From contig JAYKKM010000142.1 in assembly GCA_035772405.1 (NCBI GenBank), positions 2,508,501-2,572,500 of the forward strand: a stretch of 64,000 nt of DNA, given 5' to 3'. Each line of letters begins with the position of its first letter. Position 1 is the stretch's first letter. Shown piece by piece: positions 15,001-30,000 of this stretch. The notes below the pieces were generated by a model. It had not been told where the DNA came from. It was given only the letters and a program-made list of their open reading frames with translations, and ran no database searches. The position numbers were made by a program, and so were the translations under genes. This stretch comes from Chrysogorgia sp. JL179-B06 (lineage: Eukaryota; Cnidaria; Anthozoa; Scleralcyonacea; Chrysogorgiidae).

Positions 15001-18000
15001 TGCTGTCTTAGGCGCAAAAACGCAATAAAACCATTTTTAGAGCAATCGGACTGTTATTTCAAAAGTTATCACTGTGCCGAGTGAGAAAAAACACTTTTTC
15101 GAGAAAAAGTGTTTTTCTCCCAAATTTGACGCAAAAAGTGAAATTTGCTGAAAATTAACCAAAATATGCTGTCTTAGGCGCAAAACGCAATAAAACCATT
15201 TTTAGAGCAATCGGACTGTTATTTCAAAAGTTATCACTGTGCCGAGTGAGAAAAACACTTTTTCGAGAAAAAGTGTTTTTCTCCCAAATTTGACGCAAAA
15301 AGTGAAATTTGCTAAAAATTAACCAAAATATGCTGTCTTAGGCGCAAAACGCAATAAAACCATTTTTAGAGCAATCGGACTGTTATTTCAAAAGTTATCA
15401 CTGTGCCGAGTGAGAAAAACACTTTTTCGAGAAAAAGTGTTTTTCTCCCAAATTTGACGCAAAAAGTGAAATTTGCTGAAAATTAACCAAAATATGCTGT
15501 CTTAGGCGCAAAACGCAATAAAAACCATTTTTAGAGCAATCAGACTGTTATTTCAAAAGTTATCACTGTGCCGAGTGAGAAAAACACTTTTTCGAGAAAA
15601 AGTGTTTTTCTCCCAAATTTGACGCAAAAAGTGCAATTTGCTGAAAATTAACCAAAATATGCTGTCTTAGGCGCAAAACGCAATAAAACCATTTTTAGAG
15701 CAATCCGACTGTTATTTCAAAAGTTATCACTGTGCCGAGTGAGAAAAACACTTTTTCGAGAAAAAGTGTTTTTCTCCCAAATTTGACGCAAAAAGTGAAA
15801 TTTGCTAAAAATTAACCAAAATATGCTGTCTTAGGCGCAAAACGCAATAAAACCATTTTTAGAGCAATCCGACTGTTATTTCAAAAGTTATCACTGTGCC
15901 GAGTGAGAAAAACACTTTTTCGAGAAAAAGTGTTTTTCTCCCAAATTTGACGCAAAAAGTGAAATTTGCTAAAAATTAACCAAAATATGCTGTCTTAGGC
16001 GCAAAACGCAATAAAACCATTTTTAGAGCAATCGGACTGTTATTTCAAAAGTTATCACTGTGCCGAGTGAGAAAAACACTTTTTCGAGAAAAAGTGTTTT
16101 TCTCCCAAATTTGACGCAAAAAGTGAAATTTGCTGAAAATTAACCAAAATATGCTGTCTTAGGCGCAAAACGCAATAAAACCATTTTTACAGCAATCGGA
16201 CTGTTATTTCAAAAGTTATCACTGTGCCGAGTGAGAAAAACACTTTTTCGAGAAAAAGTGTTTTTCTCCCAAATTTGACGCAAAAAGTGAAATTTGCTGA
16301 AAATTAACCAAAATATGCTGTCTTAGGCGCAAAACGCAATAAAACCATTTTTACAGCAATCGGACTGTTATTTCAAAAGTTATCACTGTGCCGAGTGAGA
16401 AAAACACTTTTTCGAGAAAAAGTGTTTTTCTCCCAAATTTGACGCAAAAAGTGAAATTTGCTGAAAATTAACCAAAATATGCTGTCTTAGGCGCAAAACG
16501 CAATAAAACCATTTTTAGAGCAATCGGACTGTTATTTCAAAAGTTATCACTGTGCCGAGTGAGAAAAACACTTTTTCGAGAAAAAGTGTTTTTCTCCCCA
16601 AATTTGACGCAAAAAGTGAAATTTGCTGAAAATTAACCAAAATATGCTGTCTTAGGCGCAAAACGCAATAAAACCATTTTTAGAGCAATCGGACTGTTAT
16701 TTCAAAAGTTATCACTGTGCCGAGTGAGAAAAACACTTTTTCGAGAAAAAGTGTTTTTCTCCCAAATTTGACGCAAAAAGTGAAATTTGCTGCAAATTAA
16801 CCAAAATATGCTGTCTTAGGCGCAAAACGCAATAAAAACCATTTTTAGAGCAATCGGACTGTTATTTCAAAAGTTATCACTGTGCCGAGTGAGAAAAACA
16901 CTTTTTCGAGAAAAAGTGTTTTTCTCCCAAATTTGACGCAAAAAGTGCAATTTGCTAAAAATTAACCAAAATATGCTGTCTTAGGCGCAAAACGCAATAA
17001 AACCATTTTTAGAGCAATCGGACTGTTATTTCAAAAGTTATCACTGTGCCGAGTGAGAAAAACACTTTTTCGAGAAAAAGTGTTTTTTTCTCCCAAATTT
17101 GACGCAAAAAGTGAAATTTGCTGAAAAATTAACCAAAATATGCTGTCTTAGGCGCAAAACGCAATAAAACCATTTTTAGAGCAATCGGACTGTTATTTCA
17201 AAAGTTATCACTGTGCCGAGTGAGAAAAACACTTTTTCGAGAAAAAGTGTTTTTCTCCCAAATTTGACGCAAAAAGTGAAATTTGCTAAAAATTAACCAA
17301 AATATGCTGTCTTAGGCGCAAAACGCAATAAAAACCATTTTTAGAGCAATCGGACTGTTATTTCAAAAGTTATCACTGTGCCGAGTGAGAAAAACACTTT
17401 TTCGAGAAAAAGTGTTTTTCTCCCAAATTTGACGCAAAAAGTGAAATTTGCTGAAAATTAACCAAAATATGCTGTCTTAGGCGCAAAACGCAATAAAACC
17501 ATTTTTACAGCAATCGGACTGTTATTTCAAAAGTTATCACTGTGCCGAGTGAGAAAAACACTTTTTCGAGAAAAAGTGTTTTTCTCCCAAATTTGACGCA
17601 AAAAGTGAAATTTGCTGAAAATTAACCAAAATATGCTGTCTTAGGCGCAAAACGCAATAAAACCATTTTTACAGCAATCGGACTGTTATTTCAAAAGTTA
17701 TCACTGTGCCGAGTGAGAAAAACACTTTTTCGAGAAAAAGTGTTTTTCTCCCAAATTTGACGCAAAAAGTGAAATTTGCTGAAAATTAACCAAAATATGC
17801 TGTCTTAGGCGCAAAACGCAATAAAACCATTTTTACAGCAATCGGACTGTTATTTCAAAAGTTATCACTGTGCCGAGTGAGAAAAACACTTTTTCGAGAA
17901 AAAGTGTTTTTCTCCCAAATTTGACGCAAAAAGTGAAATTTGCTAAAAATTAACCAAAATATGCTGTCTTAGGCGCAAAACGCAATAAAACCATTTTTAG

Positions 18001-21000
18001 AGCAATCGGACTGTTATTTCAAAAGTTATCACTGTGCCGAGTGAGAAAAACACTTTTTCGAGAAAAAGTGTTTTTCTCCCAAATTTGACGCAAAAAGTGA
18101 AATTTGCTGAAAATTAACCAAAATATGCTGTCTTAGGCGCAAAACGCAATAAAACCATTTTTAGAGCAATCGGACTGTTATTTCAAAAGTTATCACTGTG
18201 CCGAGTGAGAAAAACACTTTTTCGAGAAAAAGTGTTTTTCTCCCAAATTTGACGCAAAAAGTGAAATTTGCTGAAAATTAACCAAAATATGCTGTCTTAG
18301 GCGCAAAACGCAATAAAACCATTTTTAGAGCAATCGGACTGTTATTTCAAAAGTTATCACTGTGCCGAGTGAGAAAAACACTTTTTCGAGAAAAAGTGTT
18401 TTTCTCCCAAATTTGACGCAAAAAGTGAAATTTGCTGCAAATTAACCAAAATATGCTGGCTTAGGCGCAAAACGCAATAAAACCATTTTTAGAGCAATCG
18501 GACTGTTATTTCAAAAGTTATCACTGTGCCGAGTGAGAAAAACACTTTTTCGAGAAAAAGTGTTTTTCTCCCAAATTTGACGCAAAAAGTGAAATTTGCT
18601 GAAAATTAACCAAAATATGCTGTCTTAGGCGCAAAACGCAATAAAACCATTTTTAGAGCAATCGGACTGTTATTTCAAAAGTTATCACTGTGCCGAGTGA
18701 GAAAAACACTTTTTCGAGAAAAAGTGTTTTTTCTCCCAAATTTGACGCAAAAAGTGAAATTTGCTGAAAATTAACCAAAATATGCTGTCTTAGGCGCAAA
18801 ACGCAATAAAACCATTTTTAGAGCAATCGGACTGTTATTTCAAAAGTTATCACTGTGCCGAGTGAGAAAAACACTTTTTCGAGAAAAAGTGTTTTTCTCC
18901 CAAATTTGACGCAAAAAGTGAAATTTGCTAAAAATTAACCAAAATATGCTGTCTTAGGCGCAAAACGCAATAAAACCATTTTTAGAGCAATCGGACTGTT
19001 ATTTCAAAAGTTATCACTGTGCCGAGTGAGAAAAACACTTTTTCGAGAAAAAGTGTTTTTCTCCCAAATTTGACGCAAAAAGTGAAATTTGCTAAAAATT
19101 AACCAAAATATGCTGTCTTAGGCGCAAAACGCAATAAAACCATTTTTACAGCAATCTGACTGTTATTTCAAAAGTTATCACTGTGCCGAGTGAGAAAAAC
19201 ACTTTTTCGAGAAAAAGTGTTTTTCTCCCAAATTTGACGCAAAAAGTGAAATTTGCTGAAAATTAACCAAAATATGCTGTCTTAGGCGCAAAACGCAATA
19301 AAAACATTTTTACAGCAATCGGACTGTTATTTCAAAAGTTATCACTGTGCCGAATGAGAAAAACACTTTTTCGAGAAAAAGTGTTTTTCTCCCAAATTTG
19401 ACGCAAAAAGTGAAATTTGCTGAAAATTAACCAAAATATGCTGTCTTAGGCGCAAAACGCAATAAAACCATTTTTACAGCAATCGGACTGTTATTTCAAA
19501 AGTTATCACTGTGCCGAGTGAGAAAAACACTTTTTCGAGAAAAAGTGTTTTTCTCCCAAATTTGACGCAAAAAGTGAAATTTGCAAATTAACCAAAATAT
19601 GCTGTCTTAGGCGCAAAACGCAATAAAACCATTTTTAGTGCAATCGACTGTTATTTCAAAAGTTATCACTGTGCCGAGTGAGAAAAACACTTTTTCGAGA
19701 AAAAGTGTTTTTCTCCCAAATTTGACGCAAAAAGTGAAATTTGCTGAAAATTAACCAAAATATGCTGTCTTAGGCGCAAAACGCAATAAAACCATTTTTA
19801 GAGCAATCGGACTGTTATTTCAAAAGTTATCACTGTGCCGAGTGAGAAAAACACTTTTTCGAGAAAAAGTGTTTTTCTCCCAAATTTGACGCAAAAAGTG
19901 AAATTTGCTGAAAATTAACCAAAATATGCTGTCTTAGGCGCAAAACGCAATAAAACCATTTTTAGAGCAATCGACTGTTATTTCAAAAGTTATCACTGTG
20001 CCGAGTGAGAAAAACACTTTTTCGAGAAAAAGTGTTTTTCTCCCAAATTTGACGCAAAAAGTGAAATTTGCTGAAAAATTAACCAAAATATGCTGTCTTA
20101 GGCGCAAAACGCAATAAAACCATTTTTAGAGCAATCGGACTGTTATTTCAAAAGTTATCACTGTGCCGAGTGAGAAAAACACTTTTTCGAGAAAAAGTGT
20201 TTTTCTCCCAAATTTGACGCAAAAAGTGAAATTTGCTGAAAATTAACCAAAATATGCTGTCTTAGGCGCAAAACGCAATAAAACCATTTTTAGAGCAATC
20301 GGACTGTTATTTCAAAAGTTATCACTGTGCCGAGTGAGAAAAACACTTTTTCGAGAAAAAGTGTTTTTCTCCCAAATTTGACGCAAAAAGTGAAATTTGC
20401 TAAAAATTAACCAAAATATGCTGTCTTAGGCGCAAAACGCAATAAAACCATTTTTTAGAGCAATCGGACTGTTATTTCAAAAGTTATCACTGTGCCGAGT
20501 GAGAAAAACACTTTTTCGAGAAAAAGTGTTTTTCTCCCAAATTTGACGCAAAAAGTGAAATTTGCTAAAAATTAACCAAAATATGCTGTCTTAGGCGCAA
20601 AACGCAATAAAACCATTTTTAGAGCAATCGGACTGTTATTTCAAAAGTTATCACTGTGCCGAGTGAGAAAAACACTTTTTCGAGAAAAAGTGTTTTTCTC
20701 CCAAATTTGACGCAAAAAGTGAAATTTGCTGAAAATTAACCAAAATATGCTGTCTTAGGCGCAAAACGCAATAAAACCATTTTTAGAGCAATCAGACTGT
20801 TATTTCAAAAGTTATCACTGTGCCGAGTGAGAAAAACACTTTTTCGAGAAAAAGTGTTTTTCTCCCAAATTTGACGCAAAAAGTGCAATTTGCTAAAAAT
20901 TAACCAAAATATGCTGTCTTAGGCGCAAAAACGCAATAAAACCATTTTTAGAGCAATCCGACTGTTATTTCAAAAGTTATCACTGTGCCGAGTGAGAAAA

Positions 21001-24000
21001 ACACTTTTTCGAGAAAAAGTGTTTTTTTCTCCCAAATTTGACGCAAAAAGTGAAATTTGCTGAAAATTAACCAAAATATGCTGTCTTAGGCGCAAAACGC
21101 AATAAAACCATTTTTAGAGCAATCGGACTGTTATTTCAAAAGTTATCACTGTGCCGAGTGAGAAAAACACTTTTTCGAGAAAAAGTGTTTTTCTCCCAAA
21201 TTTGACGCAAAAAGTGAAATTTGCTAAAAATTAACCAAAATATGCTGTCTTAGGCGCAAAACGCAATAAAACCATTTTTAGAGCAATCGGACTGTTATTT
21301 CAAAAGTTATCACTGTGCCGAGTGAGAAAAACACTTTTTCGAGAAAAAGTGTTTTTCTCCCAAATTTGACGCAAAAAGTGAAATTTGCTAAAAATTAACC
21401 AAAATATGCTGTCTTAGGCGCAAAACGCAATAAAACCATTTTTAGAGCAATCGGACTGTTATTTCAAAAGTTATCACTGTGCCGAGTGAGAAAAACACTT
21501 TTTCGAGAAAAAGTGTTTTTCTCCCAAATTTGACGCAAAAGTGAAATTTGCTGAAAATTAACCAAAATATGCTGTCTTAGGCGCAAAACGCAATAAAACC
21601 ATTTTTAGAGCAATCGGACTGTTATTTCAAAAGTTATCACTGTGCCGAGTGAGAAAAACACTTTTTCGAGAAAAAGTGTTTTTCTCCCAAATTTGACGCA
21701 AAAAGTGAAATTTGCTAAAAATTAACCAAAATATGCTGTCTTAGGCGCAAAACGCAATAAAACCATTTTTAGAGCAATCCGACTGTTATTTCAAAAGTTA
21801 TCACTGTGCCGAGTGAGAAAAACACTTTTTCGAGAAAAGTGTTTTTCTCCCAAATTTGACGCAAAAAGTGAAATTTGCTGAAAATTAACCAAAATATGCT
21901 GTCTTAGGCGCAAAACGCAATAAAACCATTTTTAGAGCAATCGGACTGTTATTTCAAAAGTTATCACTGTGCCGAGTGAGAAAAACACTTTTTCGAGAAA
22001 AAGTGTTTTTCTCCCAAATTTGACGCAAAAAGTGAAATTTGCTGAAAATTAACCAAAATATGCTGTCTTAGGCGCAAAACGCAATAAAACCATTTTTAGA
22101 GCAATCGGACTGTTATTTCAAAAGTTATCACTGTGCCGAGTGAGAAAAACACTTTTTCGAGAAAAAGTGTTTTTCTCCCAAATTTGACGCAAAAAGTGCA
22201 ATTTGCTAAAAATTAACCAAAATATGCTGTCTTAGGCGCAAAACGCAATAAAACCATTTTTAGAGCAATCGGACTGTTATTTCAAAAGTTATCACTGTGC
22301 CGAGTGAGAAAAACACTTTTTCGAGAAAAAGTGTTTTTCTCCCAAATTTGACGCAAAAAGTGCAATTTGCTAAAAATTAACCAAAATATGCTGTCTTAGG
22401 CGCAAAACGCAATAAAACCATTTTTAGAGCAATCGGACTGTTATTTCAAAAGTTATCACTGTGCCGAGTGAGAAAAACACTTTTTCGAGAAAAAGTGTTT
22501 TTCTCCCAAATTTGACGCAAAAAGTGAAATTTGCTAAAAATTAACCAAAATATGCTGTCTTAGGCGCAAAACGCAATAAAACCATTTTTAGAGCAATCGA
22601 CTGTTATTTCAAAAGTTATCACTGTGCCGAGTGAGAAAAACACTTTTTCGAGAAAAAGTGTGTTTTTCTCCCAAATTTGACGCAAAAAAGTGAAATTTGC
22701 TAAAAATTAACCAAAATATGCTGTCTTAGGCGCAAAACGCAATAAAACCATTTTTAGAGCAATCGGACTGTTATTTCAAAAGTTATCACTGTGCCGAGTG
22801 AGAAAAACACTTTTTCGAGAAAAAGTGTTTTTCTCCCAAATTTGACGCAAAAGTGAAATTTGCTGAAAATTAACCAAAATATGCTGTCTTAGGCGCAAAA
22901 CGCAATAAAACCATTTTTAGAGCAATCCGACTGTTATTTCAAAAGTTATCACTGTGCCGAGTGAGAAAAAACACTTTTTCGAGAAAAAGTGTTTTTTCTC
23001 CCAAATTTGACGCAAAAAAGTGAAATTTGCTGAAAATTAACCAAAAATATGCTGTCTTAGGCGCAAAACGCAATAAAACCATTTTTAGAGCAATCGGACT
23101 GTTATTTCAAAAGTTATCACTGTGCCGAGTGAGAAAAACACTTTTTCGAGAAAAAGTGTTTTTCTCCCAAATTTGACGCAAAAAGTGAAATTTGCTGAAA
23201 ATTAACCAAAATATGCTGTCTTAGGCGCAAAACGCAATAAAACCATTTTTAGAGCAATCGGACTGTTATTTCAAAAGTTATCACTGTGCCGAGTGAGAAA
23301 AACACTTTTTCGAGAAAAAGTGTTTTTCTCCCAAATTTGACGCAAAAAGTGCAATTTGCTAAAAATTAACCAAAATATGCTGTCTTAGGCGCAAAACGCA
23401 ATAAAACCATTTTTAGAGCAATCAGACTGTTATTTCAAAAGTTATCACTGTGCCGAGTGAGAAAAACACTTTTTCGAGAAAAAGTGTTTTTCTCCCAAAT
23501 TTGACGCAAAAAGTGCAATTTGCTAAAAATTAACCAAAATATGCTGTCTTAGGCGCAAAACGCAATAAAATCATTTTTAGAGCAATTGGACTGTTATTTC
23601 AAAAGTTATCACTGTGCCGAGTGAGAAAAACACTTTTTCGAGAAAAAGTGTTTTTCTCCCAAATTTGACGCAAAAAGTGAAATTTGCTGAAAATTAACCA
23701 AAATATGCTGTCTTAGGCGCAAAACGCAATAAAACCATTTTTAGAGCAATCGGACTGTTATTTCAAAAGTTATCACTGTGCCGAGTGAGAAAAACACTTT
23801 TTCGAGAAAAAGTGTTTTTCTCCCAAATTTGACGCAAAAAGTGAAATTTGCTAAAAATTAACCAAAATATGCTGTCTTAGGCGCAAAACGCAATAAAACC
23901 ATTTTTAGAGCAATCGGACTGTTATTTCAAAAGTTATCACTGTGCCGAGTGAGAAAAACACTTTTTCGAGAAAAAGTGTTTTTCTCCCAAATTTGACGCA

Positions 24001-27000
24001 AAAAGTGCAATTTGCTAAAAATTAACCAAAATATGCTGTCTTAGGCGCAAAACGCAATAAAACCATTTTTAGAGCAATCGGACTGTTATTTCAAAAGTTA
24101 TCACTGTGCCGAGTGAGAAAAACACTTTTTCGAGAAAAAGTGTTTTTCTCCCAAATTTGACGCAAAATGTGAAATTTGCTGCAAATTAACCAAAATATGC
24201 TGTCTTAGGCGCAAAACGCAATAAAACCATTTTTAGAGCAATCGGACTGTTATTTCAAAAGTTATCACTGTGCCGAGTGAGAAAAACACTTTTTCGAGAA
24301 AAAGTGTTTTTCTCCCAAATTTGACGCAAAAAGTGAAATTTGCTAAAAATTAACCAAAATATGCTGTCTTAGGCGCAAAAACGCAATAAAACCATTTTTA
24401 GAGCAATCGGACTGTTATTTCAAAAGTTATCACTGTGCCGAGTGAGAAAAACACTTTTTCGAGAAAAAGTGTTTTTCTCCCAAATTTGACGCAAAAAGTG
24501 AAATTTGCTAAAAATTAACCAAAATATGCTGTCTTAGGCGCAAAACGCAATAAAACCATTTTTAGAGCAATCGGACTGTTATTTCAAAAGTTATCACTGT
24601 GCCGAGTGAGAAAAACACTTTTTCGAGAAAAAGTGTTTTTCTCCCAAATTTGACGCAAAAAGTGAAATTTGCTAAAAATTAACCAAAATATGCTGTCTTA
24701 GGCGCAAAACGCAATAAAACCATTTTTAGAGCAATCGGACTGTTATTTCAAAAGTTATCACTGTGCCGAGTGAGAAAAACACTTTTTCGAGAAAAAGTGT
24801 TTTTCTCCCAAATTTGACGCAAAAAGTGAAATTTGCTGAAAATTAACCAAAATATGCTGTCTTAGGCGCAAAACGCAATAAAACCATTTTTAGAGCAATC
24901 AGACTGTTATTTCAAAAGTTATCACTGTGCCGAGTGAGAAAAACACTTTTTCGAGAAAAAGTGTTTTTCTCCCAAATTTGACGCAAAAAGTGAAATTTGC
25001 TAAAAATTAACCAAAATATGCTGTCTTAGGCGCAAAACGCAATAAAACCATTTTTAGAGCAATCGACTGTTATTTCAAAAGTTATCACTGTGCCGAGTGA
25101 GAAAAACACTTTTTCGAGAAAAAGTGTTTTTCTCCCAAATTTGACGCAAAAAGTGAAATTTGCTGAAAATTAACCAAAATATGCTGTCTTAGGCGCAAAA
25201 CGCAATAAAACCATTTTTAGAGCAATCGGACTGTTATTTCAAAAGTTATCACTGTGCCGAGTGAGAAAAACACTTTTTCGAGAAAAAGTGTTTTTCTCCC
25301 AAATTTGACGCAAAAAGTGAAATTTGCTGAAAATTAACCAAAATATGCTGTCTTAGGCGCAAAACGCAATAAAACCATTTTTAGAGCAATCGGACTGTTA
25401 TTTCAAAAGTTATCACTGTGCCGAGTGAGAAAAACACTTTTTCGAGAAAAAGTGTTTTTCTCCCAAATTTGACGCAAAAAGTGAAATTTGCTAAAAATTA
25501 ACCAAAATATGCTGTCTTAGGCGCAAAAACGCAATAAAACCATTTTTTAGAGCAATCGGACTGTTATTTCAAAAGTTATCACTGTGCCGAGTGAGAAAAA
25601 ACACTTTTTCGAGAAAAAGTGTTTTTCTCCCAAATTTGACGCAAAAAGTGAAATTTGCTGCAAATTAACCAAAATATGCTGGCTTAGGCGCAAAACGCAA
25701 TAAAACCATTTTTAGAGCAATCGGACTGTTATTTCAAAAGTTATCACTGTGCCGAGTGAGAAAAACACTTTTTCGAGAAAAAGTGTTTTTCTCCCAAATT
25801 TGACGCAAAAAGTGCAATTTGCTAAAAATTAACCAAAATATGCTTTCTGAGGCGCAAAACGCTTATTTCAAAAGTTATCACTGTGCCGAGTGAGAAAAAC
25901 ACTTTTTCGAGAAAAAGTGTTTTTCTCCCAAATTTGACGCAAAAAGTGAAATTTGCTGAAAATTAACCAAAATATGCTGTCTTAGGCGCAAAACGCAATA
26001 AAACCATTTTTAGAGCAATCGGACTGTTATTTCAAAAGTTATCACTGTGCCGAGTGAGAAAAACACTTTTTCGAGAAAAAGTGTTTTTCTCCCAAATTTG
26101 ACGCAAAAAGTGAAATTTGCTAAAAATTAACCAAAATATGCTGTCTTAGGCGCAAAACGCAATAAAACCATTTTTAGAGCAATCCGACTGTTATTTCAAA
26201 AGTTATCACTGTGCCGAGTGAGAAAAACACTTTTTCGAGAAAAAGTGTTTTTCTCCCAAATTTGACGCAAAAAGTGAAATTTGCTGAAAATTAACCAAAA
26301 TATGCTGTCTTAGGCGCAAAACGCAATAAAACCATTTTTAGAGCAATCGGACTGTTATTTCAAAAGTTATCACTGTGCCGAGTGAGAAAAACACTTTTTC
26401 GAGAAAAAGTGTTTTTCTCCCAAATTTGACGCAAAAAGTGAAATTTGCTAAAAATTAACCAAAATATGCTGTCTTAGGCGCAAAACGCAATAAAACCATT
26501 TTTAGAGCAATCGGACTGTTATTTCAAAAGTTATCACTGTGCCGAGTGAGAAAAACACTTTTTCGAGAAAAAGTGTTTTTCTCCCAAATTTGACGCAAAA
26601 AGTGAAATTTGCTGAAAATTAACCAAAATATGCTGTCTTAGGCGCAAAACGCAATAAAACCATTTTTAGAGCAATCGACTGTTATTTCAAAAGTTATCAC
26701 TGTGCCGAGTGAGAAAAACACTTTTTCGAGAAAAAGTGTTTTTCTCCCAAATTTGACGCAAAAAGTGCAATTTGCTAAAAATTAACCAAAATATGCTGTC
26801 TTAGGCGCAAAACGCAATAAAACCATTTTTAGAGCAATCGGACTGTTATTTCAAAAGTTATCACTGTGCCGAGTGAGAAAAAACACTTTTTCGAGAAAAA
26901 GTGTTTTTCTCCCAAATTTGACGCAAAAAGTGAAATTTGCTGAAAATTAACCAAAATATGCTGTCTTAGGCGCAAAACGCAATAAAACCATTTTTAGAGC

Positions 27001-30000
27001 AATCGGACTGTTATTTCAAAAGTTATCACTGTGCCGAGTGAGAAAAACACTTTTTCGAGAAAAAGTGTTTTTCTCCCAAATTTGACGCAAAAAGTGCAAT
27101 TTGCTAAAAATTAACCAAAATATGCTGTCTTAGGCGCAAAACGCAATAAAACCATTTTTAGAGCAATCGGACTGTTATTTCAAAAGTTATCACTGTGCCG
27201 AGTGAGAAAAACACTTTTTCGAGAAAAAGTGTTTTTCTCCCAAATTTGACGCAAAAAGTGAAATTTGCTAAAAATTAACCAAAATATGCTGTCTTAGGCG
27301 CAAAACGCAATAAAACCATTTTTAGAGCAATCCGACTGTTATTTCAAAAGTTATCACTGTGCCGAGTGAGAAAAACACTTTTTCGAGAAAAAGTGTTTTT
27401 CTCCCAAATTTGACGCAAAAAGTGCAATTTGCTAAAAATTAACCAAAATATGCTGTCTTAGGCGCAAAACGCAATAAAACCATTTTTAGAGCAATCGGAC
27501 TGTTATTTCAAAAGTTATCACTGTGCCGAGTGAGAAAAACACTTTTTCGAGAAAAAGTGTTTTTCTCCCAAATTTGACGCAAAAAGTGAAATTTGCTGAA
27601 AATTAACCAAAATATGCTGTCTTAGGCGCAAAACGCAATAAAACCATTTTTAGAGCAATCGACTGTTATTTCAAAAGTTATCACTGTGCCGAGTGAGAAA
27701 AACACTTTTTCGAGAAAAAGTGTTTTTCTCCCAAATTTGACGCAAAAAGTGAAATTTGCTAAAAATTAACCAAAATATGCTGTCTTAGGCGCAAAACGCA
27801 ATAAAACCATTTTTAGAGCAATCGGACTGTTATTTCAAAAGTTATCACTGTGCCGAGTGAGAAAAACACTTTTTCGAGAAAAAGTGTTTTTCTCCCAAAT
27901 TTGACGCAAAAAAGTGAAATTTGCTGAAAATTAACCAAAATATGCTGTCTTAGGCGCAAAAACGCAATAAAACCATTTTTACAGCAATCGGACTGTTATT
28001 TCAAAAGTTATCACTGTGCCGAGTGAGAAAAACACTTTTTCGAGAAAAAGTGTTTTTCTCCCAAATTTGACGCAAAAAGTGAAATTTGCTGAAAATTAAC
28101 CAAAATATGCTGTCTTAGGCGCAAAACGCAATAAAACCATTTTTACAGCAATCGGACTGTTATTTCAAAAGTTATCACTGTGCCGAGTGAGAAAAACACT
28201 TTTTCGAGAAAAAGTGTTTTTCTCCCAAATTTGACGCAAAAAGTGAAATTTGCTGAAAATTAACCAAAATATGCTGTCTTAGGCGCAAAACGCAATAAAA
28301 CCATTTTTACAGCAATCGGACTGTTATTTCAAAAGTTATCACTGTGCCGAGTGAGAAAAACACTTTTTCGAGAAAAAGTGTTTTTCTCCCAAATTTGACG
28401 CAAAAAGTGAAATTTGCTAAAAATTAACCAAAATATGCTGTCTTAGGCGCAAAACGCAATAAAACCATTTTTAGAGCAATCGGACTGTTATTTCAAAAGT
28501 TATCACTGTGCCGAGTGAGAAAAACACTTTTTCGAGAAAAAGTGTTTTTCTCCCAAATTTGACGCAAAATGTGAAATTTGCTGAAAATTACCAAAATATG
28601 CTGTCTTAGGCGCAAAACGCAATAAAACCATTTTTAGAGCAATCCGACTGTTATTTCAAAAGTTATCACTGTGCCGAGTGAGAAAAACACTTTTTCGAGA
28701 AAAAGTGTTTTTCTCCCAAATTTGACGCAAAAAGTGAAATTTGCTGAAAATTAACCAAAATATGCTGTCTTAGGCGGCAAAACGCAATAAAACCATTTTT
28801 AGAGCAATCGGACTGTTATTTCAAAAGTTATCACTGTGCCGAGTGAGAAAAACACTTTTTCGAGAAAAAGTGTTTTTTCTCCCAAATTTGACGCAAAAAA
28901 GTGAAATTTGCTAAAAATTAACCAAAATATGCTTGTCTTAGGCGCAAAACGCAATAAAACCATTTTTAGAGCAATCGGACTGTTATTTCAAAAGTTATCA
29001 CTGTGCCGAGTGAGAAAAACACTTTTTCGAGAAAAAGTGTTTTTCTCCAAATTTGACGCAAAAAGTGAAATTTGCTGAAAATTAACCAAAATATGCTGTC
29101 TTAGGCGCAAAACGCAATAAAACCATTTTTTAGAGCAATCAGACTGTTATTTCAAAAGTTATCACTGTGCCGAGTGAGAAAAACACTTTTTCGAGAAAAA
29201 GTGTTTTTCTCCCAAATTTGACGCAAAAAGTGAAATTTGCTGAAAATTAACCAAAATATGCTGTCTTAGGCGCAAAACGCAATAAAACCATTTTTAGAGC
29301 AATCAGACTGTTATTTCAAAAGTTATCACTGTGCCGAGTGAGAAAAACACTTTTTCGAGAAAAAGTGTTTTTCTCCCAAATTTGACGCAAAAAGTGCAAT
29401 TTGCTGAAAATTAACCAAAATATGCTGTCTTAGGCGCAAAACGCAATAAAACCATTTTTAGAGCAATCAGACTGTTATTTCAAAAGTTATCACTGTGCCG
29501 AGTGAGAAAAACACTTTTTTCGAGAAAAAGTGTTTTTCTCCCAAATTTGACGCAAAAAGTGAAATTTGCTGAAAATTAACCAAAATATGCTGTCTTAGGC
29601 GCAAAACGCAATAAAACCATTTTTAGAGCAATCGGACTGTTATTTCAAAAGTTATTCACTGTGCCGAGTGAGAAAAACACTTTTTCGAGAAAAAGTGTTT
29701 TTCTCCCAAATTTGACGCAAAAAGTGAAATTTGCTGCAAATTAACCAAAATATGCTGTCTTAGGCGCAAAACGCAATAAAACCATTTTTAGAGCAATCGG
29801 ACTGTTATTTCAAAAGTTATCACTGTGCCGAGTGAGAAAAACACTTTTTCGAGAAAAAGTGTTTTTCTCCCAAATTTGACGCAAAAAGTAAAATTTGCTA
29901 AAAATTAACCAAAATATGCTGTCTTAGGCGCAAAACGGAATAAAACCATTTTTAGAGCAATCCGACTGTTATTTCAAAAGTTATCACTGTGCCGAGTGAG

